From assembly GCA_024734495.1 (NCBI GenBank), contig JALMQS010000906.1, positions 682,001 to 746,000 of the forward strand: a stretch of DNA of 64,000 nucleotides. Direction: 5' to 3'. Positions 43,246-54,900 of this stretch are shown here, in pieces (the stretch's first letter is position 1; every line of letters begins with the position of its first letter). Position numbers and translations under genes: made by a program. The stretch is from Forficula auricularia (Eukaryota; Arthropoda; Insecta; Dermaptera; Forficulidae). The notes beneath the pieces are model-generated. The model saw nothing but the letters and a program-made list of their open reading frames with translations, was not told the origin of the DNA and ran no database searches.

Positions 43246-43811
43246 AATCTAATAGCACAGTGAGCAATTTAGCTCAAGTACCAACTTCATATGACTTTTT
43301 GTTCTTAAGTCATCGTGAGTGTCTGAAGCCAGACTCACAGACAGAAAAAATCATAGTTGAAAATTATTTTTGTCCACATATCAGACATTTTCAGTGCAGG
43401 ATTTACGTATAGGATACTCAAACTATAGCTTAAGGGCCCCACTTTCTTGGGGGCCCACAAAAAAATTGTCCTAGTGAGCAATTGGCTTATATACTCAAAT
43501 ATACTGCAGCATTATCTGTCCCAATGCCGCACGTCCATTTAATACATAAATAGAGACTAGGAACTAAGATGTTGTTGGAAAAGTCAAAATATTTTATTCT
43601 TTACCTAATTAAGTATTAAGAATTTTCTCTTAATTCTTATTTTTTCTTGCTATTTTTAGAAATCACCAATCAGAATTTACGATATTTGAGTCGAAAATTT
43701 TAGGGTTTCTTACCGAAAATGGTAAACAACTTGTAGTTAGAACTGAGACTTTTAGGGTTGTTGTCAGTAACCAATGCTAGTTTGCCTAGCTAACAGCTTG
43801 TTGTTAACTAT

Positions 43812-43994
43812 ATGCGCACGACTATGTCGCAGAAAAAATTAGACGATTTTAGTAATCTGAGTATGGAAAACGATAAACTGAGATCTCTTCTTCCACCATC
43901 AAAAGTAGAAAAAAATACTATAATAATTTTGATGTTTTTGATGTCATTGAATGTATTTAAATCGGAAATATATTATATGATTTTAATTTTGTAA
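43812..43994 (+). pseudogene. hAT transposase C-terminal relic
   Basis: The reading MSQKKLDDFSNLSMENDKLR fits the end of hAT dimerisation domains (pattern xxRLxxLxxLSIExxxxxxL). It keeps the Leu/Ser-Met-Glu-Asn core but is followed by AT-rich filler. Upstream catalytic parts are absent. Position inside a TIR- and TSD-defined hAT element supports the call. Confidence 0.6.
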
Positions 43995-44000
43995 ATAATT

Positions 44001-44586
44001 TTTACTTTATCCAATGCGAAGCATGGGTAAAGTATTGTAATCGGTCTCGTGCCAAGCGCTACTTCAAAGGGTCTTCATGTACAGAATACGGAACCCATGG
44101 TCTCAATTAAAGTCATAAATTGTAGTATTCATTTATGTTGAATTTTAGCACGTGACGGTTTTGCCAAAAATTACATGGGGTCTCGTCCAAAGCCCAAAAA
44201 GTGCGATTTTTTCAGGAAGTGCGTGCGGATGGATAGGTATATGTTATCGTTTTTTTCGTCTCCGATTTTTTCCACACCGTACAACCGATTGAAATGAAAT
44301 TGAAAACCTACCATTATTTTAACAAAATGAAGCTCTGATTAGTTTTTATTACATATCGGCCCACAAACATTAGTACTTTATTTCGGTACTTTTTAAGTTT
44401 TTTCTAAATATTTTGAAAATGACTAAACCAATTTTGATGAAATTTAATATTGTAATTAAGTACCTTGAGGACCACAAAAAAGGTCATATAAAGTTTTTTT
44501 TGTAAAATTATATTTTAATGTACTTTACCTAAGAATAAGATAGTACATTGGATAAAGTTTAGCAACGATCCGTTGCAGTTTATTTT
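44001..44586 (+). mobile_element. Rolling-circle-like family B, copy 2 (intact ends)
   Basis: Exact 13-bp inverted subterminal repeats ACTTTATCCAATG (44004-44016) and CATTGGATAAAGT (44546-44558), then the hairpin GCAACG-ATC-CGTTGC (44562-44576) and terminal AGTTTATTT. This layout, with no target duplication and flanking T/T, is that of non-autonomous Helentron-type (HINE) elements. It is inserted in the hAT element. Confidence 0.8.
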
Positions 44587-44730
44587 CTTTCCATAAGTAT
44601 TTATGTTTATTATACGTATATAAAGAGATAATAAGTGTAATTTTTAGATTTTTTACAATTAAACTTTTTTTGTGAATGAGGAGGGAAGCAAAAAAATCCA
44701 GCATTACCTAAATCCGGCCCTGGACATTTT

Positions 44731-45229
44731 TTAACCAACTTCAAAAAAGGAGGAGGTTCTCTATTCGACTGATTTTTTTTTGTGTCTATGTTACCTCATA
44801 TCTCCGCCAATTGTGAACCGATTTTGATGTTTTTTTTGCATTGGATTCAGTCTAGCTTCCGACTGGTCCCGTTTTTTTTTTCATTTGTATTGGACCTTTT
44901 TTGTTATGTATGTACACGCATAACTTCTTTGTTTATGGGCCGATTTCGATGATTCTTTTTTTATTGGAAAGGGGGTACCTTAGGGGTGGTGCCATATTAA
45001 TTTGGTCAAGTTTTGATAATATGATCAATGACAAAATAACGGAAATTCTTATGTGCAAATAATCGAAATTATAATAAAAAAAATCTTAAAACATTCATTT
45101 AAAACCCACAAACGTTTCGAGAGAATTTCTATATTTATGAATTGAATTTTATTATCATTTTCTGATTCATTCCCCCGACGCTTTCTCTTATGAGATTCAT
45201 GCAAGAACCATCACTAAAAAGAGAAACAT
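44731..45229 (+). repeat. Widespread-type arthropod repeat fragment
   Basis: AACTTCAAAAAAGGAGGAGG, GTTACCTCATATCTCCGCC and GAACCGATTTTGATG recall a repeat I know from many arthropod genomes whose class is unclear to me. A degraded hammerhead-like relic (GAAACGTTTG, minus strand, about 45113-45124) lies within. Confidence 0.5.
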
Positions 45230-45668
45230 AAAAATAATTTTTATAAAAAAAAAATAAAACCTACTTCAAAAAAATTAAATCCAATAAATAAAATAATGAT
45301 AACGTAAAAATAAAATAAAATACACTAAATGGTATAAAATAATTATCTTATTTAGTTACAACTAAACGACGAAATATTAACATGAAATTACTTTTTGAAG
45401 TCGGTGCCAAACATATACATTATATGAATTGCACTCGACGGATCTTACTTAGTACGTTTGGCGGGTACGCCCGCTTATATAGTTTGTTTGGCACCGACTT
45501 CAAAAAGTAATTTCATGTTAATATTTCGTCGTTTAGTTGTAACTAAATAAGATAATTATTTTATACCTTTTAGTGTATTTTATTTGATTTTTAAGTTATT
45601 ATTATTTTATTTGTTGCATTTAATTTTTTTGAAGTCTGTTTTATTTTTTTTATAAAAATTATTTTCAT
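45230..45668. repeat. Near-perfect fold-back FB5
   Basis: Arms 45230-45412 and 45486-45668; inner word CTTTTTGAAGTCGGTGCC and complement; ~73-base GC-richer loop. The AACTTCAAAAA words link it to the neighbouring repeat. Confidence 0.85.
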
Positions 45669-46124
45669 CACAATGAGTAAAAAAAAAATCTGGGCGTACT
45701 GAGTAATTGATATTTGGTACTTTGGATTCTTTATGCCTGGGTTAATCTTCTCTTACTTAGGTCTTAGGTGAATCTTAGTTAGATGGTTGTGTTAGGATTC
45801 GATGCCGACCAGAAAGAGCTTGAGAGAGGTTACCACAGTCTCCGTGCGAAAGTGAAACCTCTGTCTGATATGATGATGTAACCAGCCATCAAGCGTGCGA
45901 GCATCTGCCACGCACACTTAAGTAACAAGTCTTTGGTGCCCTTTCCCTCTTCAAAGAGGCTTTTCACTGCACGAAGATCCTCCGCTTATTCAAACCAGTC
46001 GTTGCAAATTAAAGCAAATACACTCTGTCTATACTAGACATAATCTCTTCCAGTTCGATACAGACAAACATCAAGAAATGATCGTTTTTCTCTTCTACAA
46101 ATGTGATGGTGCAAGGGAAAAGGG
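45669..46124. other. Moderate-GC DNA, unclassified
   Basis: About 350 bp (45740-46090) near balanced base content, without open frames longer than a few dozen codons that resemble protein. May be part of an unrecognised repeat. Confidence 0.3.
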
Positions 46125-46930
46125 CCCTTATCTTCACTGACCAGTGTTTACAGGAAGGGCAAAAATGTAAAATATATAATAATACATGGTGGGTAGAAAA
46201 GATCTACCACATTTTGAAGAGGTATAAAAAATGAAAAAATTTAACTAGAAAATAACTGAATATATTTTTGAAAATAAAATAAAATGCATTTTTTTTTAAA
46301 TGTGTTTTAAACATTATCAGACGGAAAATGAGGGGGGTCAAAAATGAAAATTCTAGCCCTTTCGACCAAACTCAACCAAATTTTATATAAATTTCTGTGG
46401 GCCCCTAAAAGGCTAGAAATGTAAAATCTAACCCTCCAGGGGAGAAGGGTCAAAAATGATAATTCTAGTCCTTTTGTCCAAACTCAACCAAATTTTGTAT
46501 ACATATTCTGCGGATCCCCAGAAGGCTAGAAATGCAAAAACTAACCAAATTTTGTATACATAGTTTGGGCGAAAATGCTAGAATTTTCATTTTTGACCCC
46601 CCCTCCCATTTCGGGTGGTTAGTTTTTGCATTTCTAGCCTTCTGGGGGTCCACAGAATATGTACAGAAAATTCGTTTGAGTTTGTTCGAAAAGACTAGAA
46701 TTTTAATTTTTGACCCCCTCCCCCTTTTTCGTCTGATATAATGTTTAAAACACATTAAAAAAAAATATTTTATGTTCTTTTCAAAAATATATTCAGTTTT
46801 TATCTAGTTAATTTTTTTGAATTTTTATACCTCTTCAAAATGTGGTAGATATTTATGCCACACCCTATATTATTATATATTTCACATTTTTGCCCTTCCT
46901 GAAAACACTGGTCGGTGAAGATTAAAAATT
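46125..46930. repeat. Palindrome split by an M2 MITE
   Basis: Arms 46125-46184 and 46868-46930 are complementary (CTTCACTGACCAGTGTTTAC ..., GAAGGGCAAAAATGT). The MITE sits at the axis. Confidence 0.75.
46185..46867. mobile_element. TA-flanked MITE, family M2, copy 3
   Basis: Starts CATGGTGGGTAGAAAAGATC, ends with GATATTTATGCCACACCCTA, TA at 46183-46184 and 46868-46869. Holds three or so copies of the ~125-bp module in both orientations. The two frames at 46465-46755 are spurious. Confidence 0.8.
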
Positions 46931-48358
46931 TTAGAGCAACTTTTTTTTCTTTTTATCTTTTTCTTTTGCAAATTTACCATTGATAAATGGAGAAATTCTC
47001 CCGAAACGTTTGATTAAGAATAAACGTGTTCTTAATTTTTTTTTAAAGAATTGTATTTTTTAATATTTGATATACAATCAATAAATAATTTTTTCTTTGA
47101 TATATATTTACATGTTTATTTTCATCAAGCAGAGGACAACCTCATTGATTTCTCTACATGAACCCTATTAGTGTATCTACAATGTCTATATATCCGTCAT
47201 ACCATGTATTTATAAAAAAAAAAAATGCTATTTAACAAGAGATGAATTTCCATTACAAAAAAATATTTTGAACGTTTAGATTTTCTTATTTGTATTATCT
47301 AATGAATTTCATTAAAACAAATAAGATGATACTTTTTCCCAAAACAATTCTGTAATTGAAATTCATTCCTTGTCCACAGACCACATTTTTCAATAATAAA
47401 GGGAGCATTTTTCCTCAAACCTTTGAAACCTGATTAAACAAAATCTGATTGTTTTAGAAACCCTTATTAAAGACACTATTACGGCCCCATATTTTAGGCT
47501 TGAACTGAACACTAAAATGCGCTCTTCATAAAAGCAATCAACAAGAAATTAATTTTGTTAGTTATCATACGTTTCGAGAAAAGTGTTTCCTTTATCAATG
47601 AAAGATGAACTTTCTATAAATGTAATCTATTTCTATATATTTTATCACCGTTTTCTACTACATATTTCATATCCTAGATTACTAGCTTTTGAACTTTTAA
47701 ACTCAAGTCGCGTTTTCTTTGCGTGACCTACAACTTAACACCCGCTTAAGCCTTGAAGAAAGAGGGATGATCCCTCAAAACGTCAGTTTTTAAATTAATT
47801 AAACTATTTTAATCGGAATTTGTTTTTTTCTTTATACTTGGCCTACCTCTTCATAAAATCTCAAGGAAATTTACCAATCAGTCCCCAAGAAAGAACTTCG
47901 AATGTATTATTTTTAAAAATTAATCACGTCTCAAAATTTTACCGTGATTAACCAAAAATTTGGCTATCGATCCACTGTTTGTGAAACGTTATTTTATTAC
48001 CATTGAATTTCCATTTGGATTTATTTGGCAAGGTCTGTGTTAAAAGAGAAACTCACTTTATATAAATTCAAATTATTTTATCGAAAAGATTATTATTTTT
48101 TATCTGCTCTTGAGACTTTTAAAAATTAGGTTATGACCTTTTTAATATTGATAGATTAAACTCTGCCAAATAGAACAAATTCATTGTCTATTCGACATTC
48201 AATAAAATTCCAATATTTAATAATGCAATAATATTTTTACCGAAAATAATTTCAGGAAATGTTCGATTTTATTAAAAACACACCTTTGAGTACTATAGCA
48301 AGTTGAAAAGCTTTCCTCGTAAATTTTACGATTTTCACTCTAAATTTGACGATATTAT
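46931..48358. other. AT-rich DNA with ribozyme-like relics and a family R tail
   Basis: Damaged hammerhead-like blocks: plus strand about 46985-47013 (TTGATAAATGGAG ... CTCCCGAAACGTTT), minus strand about 47570-47612 (TTGATAAAGGAAAC ... CTCGAAACGTAT) and plus strand about 47750-47790 (TTGAAGAAAGAGGG ... CCCTCAAAACGTC). All lack the first core base. A family R tail lies at 47103-47160. From 47800 to 48358 nothing is recognised. Confidence 0.45.
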
Positions 48359-48433
48359 CTTTATCAAGTCGGGTAACTGAATTCGGACTAGTATACAGTG
48401 AATTTTATACCTTATACTAGTATCTTCCAAATC

Positions 48434-49286
48434 TTTTTACTTTACCATACAGGGTATGGTCAAGTATTGTAATCGTGCATGAAAAAAGTGGCTTTTTTTA
48501 AATATCTCAAAAACGGCAGAAACTATTTTGATTAAAAAAAATTGAGCAAAACCATGGCATTTCGCTCTACAAAAAAGCTCTAATAAATGAACATCGAAAA
48601 AATTATATTCTTCGAGATAATAATTGTTTTGTCAAAATGTCAGTTAGTCTGTCTGGTGGTTAGTTAGTTAGTTAGACTGTGCGTTACCAAATTATTGGGG
48701 ACGAGCTAGCTCAAAAACTAGTGTGAATATCAAAACCAAATTTCACAGGTAGTTTTGGTCCATTGGGATTAAGAGCTGATTAGATTTTGGTGCATATCGA
48801 CAAAAAATTAAGGGGGGTGGAGGGGGGGGGGTTAAAAATTGAAAATCTAGGCTATTTGAGCAAATCCAACCAAATTTTGTATACATAATTAGTGCGACCT
48901 CATAAGTCTAAAAATGCAAAAAATTGGTGGGGGAGTGGGGGGGGGGGTAAGGTCAAAAAATGAAAATATAGGCTCTTTTGTACCAAACTTAACCAAATTT
49001 TGTATACATAATCAGTGGGCCCCCAAAAGTCTAAAAATGGAAAAACTAACCTCCCAAAATGGGTGGGGCGGGAGGAGTAGGGTCAGAAAATGAAATTATA
49101 GGCTCTTTTTCCAAACTCAACCAAATTTTGTATACATAATCAGTCGGCACACAGTAATCTAAAAATGCAAAAACTAACCCCCCCCCCCCTTACATGATTA
49201 TAAATAATTTTATTAAATATTAATGAGGGGCCAGGTTGTATGGTAAAGTCAAGTGAATGGTCACGTCAGAACACGTCAGTTTATTT
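48434..49286 (+). mobile_element. Rolling-circle-like family A, complete copy
   Basis: Exact 13-bp inverted subterminal repeats ACTTTACCATACA (48439-48451) and TGTATGGTAAAGT (49237-49249), a small hairpin ACGT-CAGAAC-ACGT (49263-49276) and terminal CAGTTTATTT, the same last bases as family B. The centre (48830-49180) is a tandem repeat of ~125-bp modules with G runs. No ORF. HINE-type layout. Confidence 0.8.
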
Positions 49287-49430
49287 GTCGTTAATAAACA
49301 AAGAATTTTTTAATTTCGGTACTTTTTTCATAATTTTAAGTTAAGCCGCTTTTAAACGTCTACAGGTTCAAAAATCACTTAAAAACCTGACGTTCTCCAC
49401 ACATCGTCATTTTAAATTAAATTAAATTTA

Positions 49431-50656
49431 AAATAAACTGCAACGGATCGTTGCTAAACTTTATCCAAATTCATTTGAAATATTAATATGTTTATTCGTT
49501 TATATAAATCAGATATCACTTGCAATTTGCAGTTCATGTTGACTTTAATTCAAAAATAATGATGGATTCTCATTTAACAGTTGAGAAATAACAATTCTAC
49601 ATTGGATTTTTGACATTTCGGTTATTATTAGTAATCATTGCTTAAGACATTGAGGAATCGACTTAAAATCAAAAATAGCGATTGATTCTCATCTAGTACT
49701 TGAGGAATAACCATTCTATATTGGATTTTTGAGGTTTCGGTTTTTATTGGTAACCATTGCTGAAAACATGGAGGAATCGACTTAAAATCAAAAATAGCGA
49801 TTGATTCTCATCTATTACTTGAGGAATAATAATTGTACATTAGATTTTTGACCCTTCGATTATTATTGGTAACCATTGCTGAAGACATGGAGGAATCGGC
49901 TTAAAATCAAAAATAACGATCGATTCTTATCTAGTACTAGAGGAATAACCTTTTTGCATTTCGTTTTTGATGTTTTGACTATTAATGGCAACCTCTACTT
50001 TAAACGTGGAAGAATCGACTTAAAATCAAAATGACTAAATTCTTTTTTGGTAAACAACTCAAGCTTGATCAAATTAATAAATTTTAAAGAATTTAAAATT
50101 AAAAAAAGTACTATTTTACTATAGAGTAAAGTACTTTAAAATATGATTTTACTAAAAACTTTATTTAACCTTTATTGTGGTCCCCAAGGTACTTAATTAG
50201 GATATTAAATTTCATCAAAATTGGTTAAGTCATTTTCAAGATATTTAGAAAAAACTAAAAAAGTACTGAAATAAAGTACTAATGTTTGTGAACCGATATG
50301 TACCAAAAACTAATCAGCGCTTCATTTTGTTAAACTAATGGTAGGTTTTAAATTTCATTTCAATCGGCGTAAATGTGTGGAAAAAATCGTGGACGAAAAA
50401 AACGATAACACACATACATCCATCCATCCCCACGCACTTCCAAAAAAATGGCACTTTTTGGCCCCTCGACGAGATTTCATGTAATTTTTGGCAAAACCGT
50501 CACGTGCTAAAATTCAATCTCATTGAATACTTGAATTTGTGACCTTCATTGAGTCTATGGGTTCCGTAATCTTTACCTGAGGACCCTTTGAAGTCGCGCT
50601 TGCCGCGAGAGCGATTCCAATACTTTCTCCCATGCTTCGCATTGGATAAAGTAAAA
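49431..50656 (-). mobile_element. Rolling-circle-like family B with internal minisatellite
   Basis: Minus strand from TTTACTTTATCCAATGCG (50656) to GCAACGATCCGTTGCAG (49431). Longer than other family B copies because of an internal tandem repeat (49536-50035). Confidence 0.8.
49536..50035. repeat. Minisatellite, ~119-bp period, about 4 units
   Basis: The word GAATCGACTTAAAATCAAAA recurs at 49655, 49774, 49893 (one change) and 50012, each 119 bp apart. It sits inside family B; central minisatellites are typical of DINE/HINE-type elements. Confidence 0.9.
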
Positions 50657-50707
50657 ATATAGACGAATAATACTTAAAGAGATCTATACATCGTATGATA
50701 AATTTTT

Positions 50708-50990
50708 TTTACTTTACCATACATGGTATAGACAAGTATTGTAATCGTGCGTGGGAAAAGTGGTTTTTTGCTTCGTTTTTTCAAAATATCTCAAAAAGGG
50801 CTGAAAGTATTTTGATTAAAAAAATTGGGCGAACCCATGGCATTTCGGTCTACAAAAATGATATGATATGAGTGAACATAGAAAAAATTATATTTTTCGA
50901 GATAATTGTTTTGTCAAAATGTCTGTTAGTACGTTAGTTAGTATGTTAGTACATTAGTGCCTTACTAAATTTTTAAGATTTAGTAAGCTT
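50708..50990 (+). mobile_element. Family A 5' fragment
   Basis: TTTACTTTACCATACATGGT ... then the first ~280 bp of family A, ending near GTTAGTACATTAGTGCC. Same in the second segment at 54281-54562. Confidence 0.7.
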
Positions 50991-51124
50991 TTTTATCAAC
51001 GACTGACTTAAACTAGGAGGTTGGAACTTGCTACCGAGATTCAGTTTATTAATATACATTTAGGAAGATGTTGAGGAAGTATTAGGTTTTCAGTCAAAAA
51101 TAACACTTTTATTTTATTGAAAGG

Positions 51125-51425
51125 ATTTTGTTTTGCTGAGAGTAGCAGAATTGTTGATTTATAAAGAGAAATAAATGAGGTTGTCATCTGTTTGATGTAA
51201 ATAAACATGTACAATGTACTTATACCATACTATTTAACGAATATATAATATAATTTATTTGTTAGAATTTATGGTTTCGAAGGTTTGATCTTCATCATCA
51301 GTATTTTTTTAATTAGAAATTTTATTCTGTTATTTCTCATTATTCTTTTACTAGTTTGTTATTTGACCAGATCACTATTTCAACAATTTGAGTATTTGAA
51401 CCCATTAAATATAACAGATCCCGGG
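51125..51425 (-). repeat. Family R copy with hammerhead-like core
   Basis: Minus strand: upstream block with AACAGAATAAAATTTC, core CTGATGA (51301-51295), U, stem II GAAG/CTTC with 7-base loop, GAA, then ACCATAAATTC instead of ACUAUAGUC (stem III and cleavage triplet lost), AACAAATAAATT, AT-rich spacer, and the tail ending TTCTGCTACTCTCAGC. The same copy appears at 54700-55000. Confidence 0.75.
51271..51301 (-). ncRNA. Hammerhead-like motif of family R (core intact, stem III lost)
   Basis: CTGATGA + U + GAAG...CTTC + GAA are complete, but the palindromic ACTATAGT and GTC of the family consensus are mutated. Duplicate at 54844-54874. Confidence 0.45.
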
Positions 51426-51605
51426 TTATATAAGAAAAACAATGGTTAGATTATAATTTATCAATAGATGTTAAACTTATATTAATTATATATAAAAAAG
51501 AATTTATTTTAAGGTCAAAATCTAGGATTTTAGTGGAAAAAGTTTGAAATTTTAGAGATAGGTAAGCCGCATCCACAGCATCCATGAGCGCACGCCACTG
51601 TATAT

Positions 51606-51827
51606 ATATTTAAGTTTGAAAACTGCGCGTCAAACTCGAGACACCACAAGCCAGCCAGCCAGCCAACCAGTCCCAATGACTTGACATCAATCTCAGCTGA
51701 CGTGTAACTTAATAAATCAAAAATTATAATTATTAATAAGAGATAATAAAGAAACTTACAAATCGATTTTTCAGGTCCTTTATTATCTCTTATTAATAAT
51801 TATAATTTTTGATTTATTAAGTTACAC
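51606..51827. mobile_element. LTR sequence (first copy), truncated by gap
   Basis: Plus-oriented LTR from TTTAAGTTTGAAAACTGCGC, then the start of an inverted copy (51775-51827), where the assembly stops inside the palindrome. The full structure is seen in the second segment at 55186-56260. Confidence 0.7.
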
Positions 51828-51927
51828 NNNNNNNNNNNNNNNNNNNNNNNNNNNNNNNNNNNNNNNNNNNNNNNNNNNNNNNNNNNNNNNNNNNNNNNNN
51901 NNNNNNNNNNNNNNNNNNNNNNNNNNN
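51828..51927. other. Assembly gap, 100 N
   Basis: Exactly 100 undetermined bases, the usual placeholder for a gap of unknown size. It falls between the two near-identical segments. Confidence 0.99.
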
Positions 51928-54900
51928 CTTTATCAAGTCGGGTAACTGAATTCGGACTAGTATACAGTGAATTTTATACCTTATACTAGTATCTTCCAAA
52001 TCTTTTTACTTTACCATACAGGGTATGGTCAAGTATTGTAATCGTGCATGAAAAAAGTGGCTTTTTTTAAATATCTCAAAAACGGCAGAAACTATTTTGA
52101 TTAAAAAAAATTGAGCAAAACCATGGCATTTCGCTCTACAAAAAAGCTCTAATAAATGAACATCGAAAAAATTATATTCTTCGAGATAATAATTGTTTTG
52201 TCAAAATGTCAGTTAGTCTGTCTGGTGGTTAGTTAGTTAGTTAGACTGTGCGTTACCAAATTATTGGGGACGAGCTAGCTCAAAAACTAGTGTGAATATC
52301 AAAACCAAATTTCACAGGTAGTTTTGGTCCATTGGGATTAAGAGCTGATTAGATTTTGGTGCATATCGACAAAAAATTAAGGGGGGTGGAGGGGGGGGTT
52401 AAAAATTGAAAATCTAGGCTATTTGAGCAAATCCAACCAAATTTTGTATACATAATTAGTGCGACCTCATAAGTCTAAAAATGCAAAAAATTGGTGGGGG
52501 AGTGGGGGGGGGGTAAGGTCAAAAAATGAAAATATAGGCTCTTTTGTACCAAACTTAACCAAATTTTGTATACATAATCAGTGCGACCCCAAAAGTCTAA
52601 AAATGGAAAAACTAACCTCCCAAAATGGGTGGGGCGGGAGGAGTAGGGTCAGAAAATGAAATTATAGGCTCTTTTTCCAAACTCAACCAAATTTTGTATA
52701 CATAATCAGTCGGCACACAGTAATCTAAAAATGCAAAAACTAACCCCCCCCCCCCTTACATGATTATAAATAATTTTATTAAATATTAAATATAAGTGAG
52801 GGGCCAGGTTGTATGGTAAAGTCAAGTGAATGGTCACGTCAGAACACGTCAGTTTATTTGTCGTTAATAAACAAAGAATTTTTTAATTTCGGTACTTTTT
52901 TCATAATTTTAAGTTAAGCCGCTTTTAAACGTCTACAGGTTCAAAAATCACTTAAAAACCTGACGTTCTCCACACATCGTCATTTTAAATTAAATTAAAT
53001 TTAAAATAAACTGCAACGGATCGTTGCTAAACTTTATCCAAATTCATTTGAAATATTAATATGTTTATTCGTTTATATAAATCAGATATCACTTGCAATT
53101 TGCAGTTCATGTTGACTTTAATTCAAAAATAATGATGGATTCTCATTTAACAGTTGAGAAATAACAATTCTACATTGGATTTTTGACATTTCGGTTATTA
53201 TTAGTAATCATTGCTTAAGACATTGAGGAATCGACTTAAAATCAAAAATAGCGATTGATTCTCATCTAGTACTTGAGGAATAACCATTCTATATTGGATT
53301 TTTTAGGTTTCGGTTTTTATTGGTAACCATTGCTGAAGACATGGAGGAATCGACTTAAAATCAAAAATAGCGATTGATTCTCATCTATTACTTGAGGAAT
53401 AATAATTGTACATTAGATTTTTGACCCTTCGATTATTATTGGTAACCATTGCTGAAGACATGGAGGAATCGGCTTAAAATCAAAAATAACGATCGATTCT
53501 TATCTAGTACTAGAGGAATAACCTTTTTTGCATTTCGTTTTTGATGTTTTGACTATTAATGGCAACCTCTACTTTAAACGTGGAAGAATCGACTTAAAAT
53601 CAAAATGACTAAATTCTTTTTTGGTAAACAACTCAAGCTTGATCAAATTAATAAATTTTAAAGAATTTAAAATTAAAAAAGTACTATTTTACTATAGAGT
53701 AAAGTACTTTAAAATATGATTTTACTAAAAACTTTATTTAACCTTTATTGTGGTCCCCAAGGTACTTAATTAGGATATTAAATTTCATCAAAATTGGTTA
53801 AGTCATTTTCAAGATATTTAGAAAAAACTAAAAAAGTACTGAAATAAAGTACTAATGTTTGTGGACCGATATGTACCAAAAACTAATCAGCGCTTCATTT
53901 TGTTAAACTAATGGTAGGTTTTCAATTTCATTTCAATCAGCGCAAAGGTGTGGAAAAAATCGTGGACGAAAAAAACGATAACACACATACATCCATCCAT
54001 CCCCACGCACTTCCAAAAAATGGCACTTTTTGGCCTCTCGACGAGATTCCATGTAATTTTTGGCAAAACCGTCACGTGCTAAAATTCAATCTCATTGAAT
54101 ACTTGAATTTGTGACCTTCATTGAGTCTATGGGTTCCGTAGTCTTTACCTGAGGACCCTTTGAAGTCGCGCTTGCCGCGAGAGCGATTCCAATACTTTCT
54201 CCCATGCTTCGCATTGGATAAAGTAAAAATATAGACGAATAATACTTAAAGAGATCTATACATCGTATGATAAATTTTTTTTACTTTACCATACATGGTA
54301 TAGACAAGTATTGTAATCGTGCGTGGGAAAAGTGGTTTTTTGCTTCGTTTTTTCAAAAATATCTCAAAAAGGGCTGAAAGTATTTTGATTAAAAAAATTG
54401 GGCGAACCCATGGCATTTCGGTCTACAAAAATGATATGATATGAGTGAACATAGAAAAAATTATATTTTTCGAGATAATTGTTTTGTCAAAATGTCTGTT
54501 AGTACGTTAGTTAGTATGTTAGTACATTAGTGCCTTACTAAATTTTTAAGATTTAGTAAGCTTTTTTATCAACGACTGACTTAAACTAGGAGGTTGGAAC
54601 TTGCTACCGAGATTCAGTTTATTAATATACATTTAGGAAGATGTTGAGGAAGTATTAGGTTTTCAGTCAAAAATAACACTTTTATTTTATTGAAAGGATT
54701 TTGTTTTGCTGAGAGTAGCAGAATTGTTGATTTATAAAGAGAAATAAATGAGGTTGTCATCTGTTTGATGTAAATAAACATGTACAATGTACTTATACCA
54801 TACTATTTAACGAATATATAATATAATTTATTTGTTAGAATTTATGGTTTCGAAGGTTTGATCTTCATCATCAGTATTTTTTTAATTAGAAATTTTATTC

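Larger units (their letters stand above)
43392..44722 (+). mobile_element. hAT-type DNA transposon, non-autonomous or decayed
   Basis: Ends CAGTGCAGGATTTACGTA and (complement) CAGGGCCGGATTTAGGTA, flanked by an exact 8-bp duplication GACATTTT (43384-43391 and 44723-44730). An 8-bp duplication and CA(G)NG termini are hAT hallmarks. It contains a relic of the transposase C-terminus and a nested family B element (44001-44586), which accounts for much of its 1331 bp. Confidence 0.92.
48359..51827 (+). repeat. 3.47-kb segment, first copy (ends at gap)
   Basis: Nearly identical to 51928-55400 in the same orientation, with only scattered substitutions and homopolymer or short-indel differences. Both include family A, family B, family R and LTR sequence, so it is not one transposon. 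The two copies meet at a run of exactly 100 N. An assembly duplication (two haplotypes or overlapping contig ends) is the simplest explanation. Confidence 0.9.

Noticed and set aside
46465..46755. 96-codon minus frame and 69-codon plus frame over the same bases
   Set aside because: Both lie in the M2 MITE and consist of the ~125-bp module; similar frames occur in other copies.
49536..50035. CRISPR array (regular ~119-bp repeats)
   Set aside because: Whole units repeat with no unique spacers, inside a eukaryotic transposable element.
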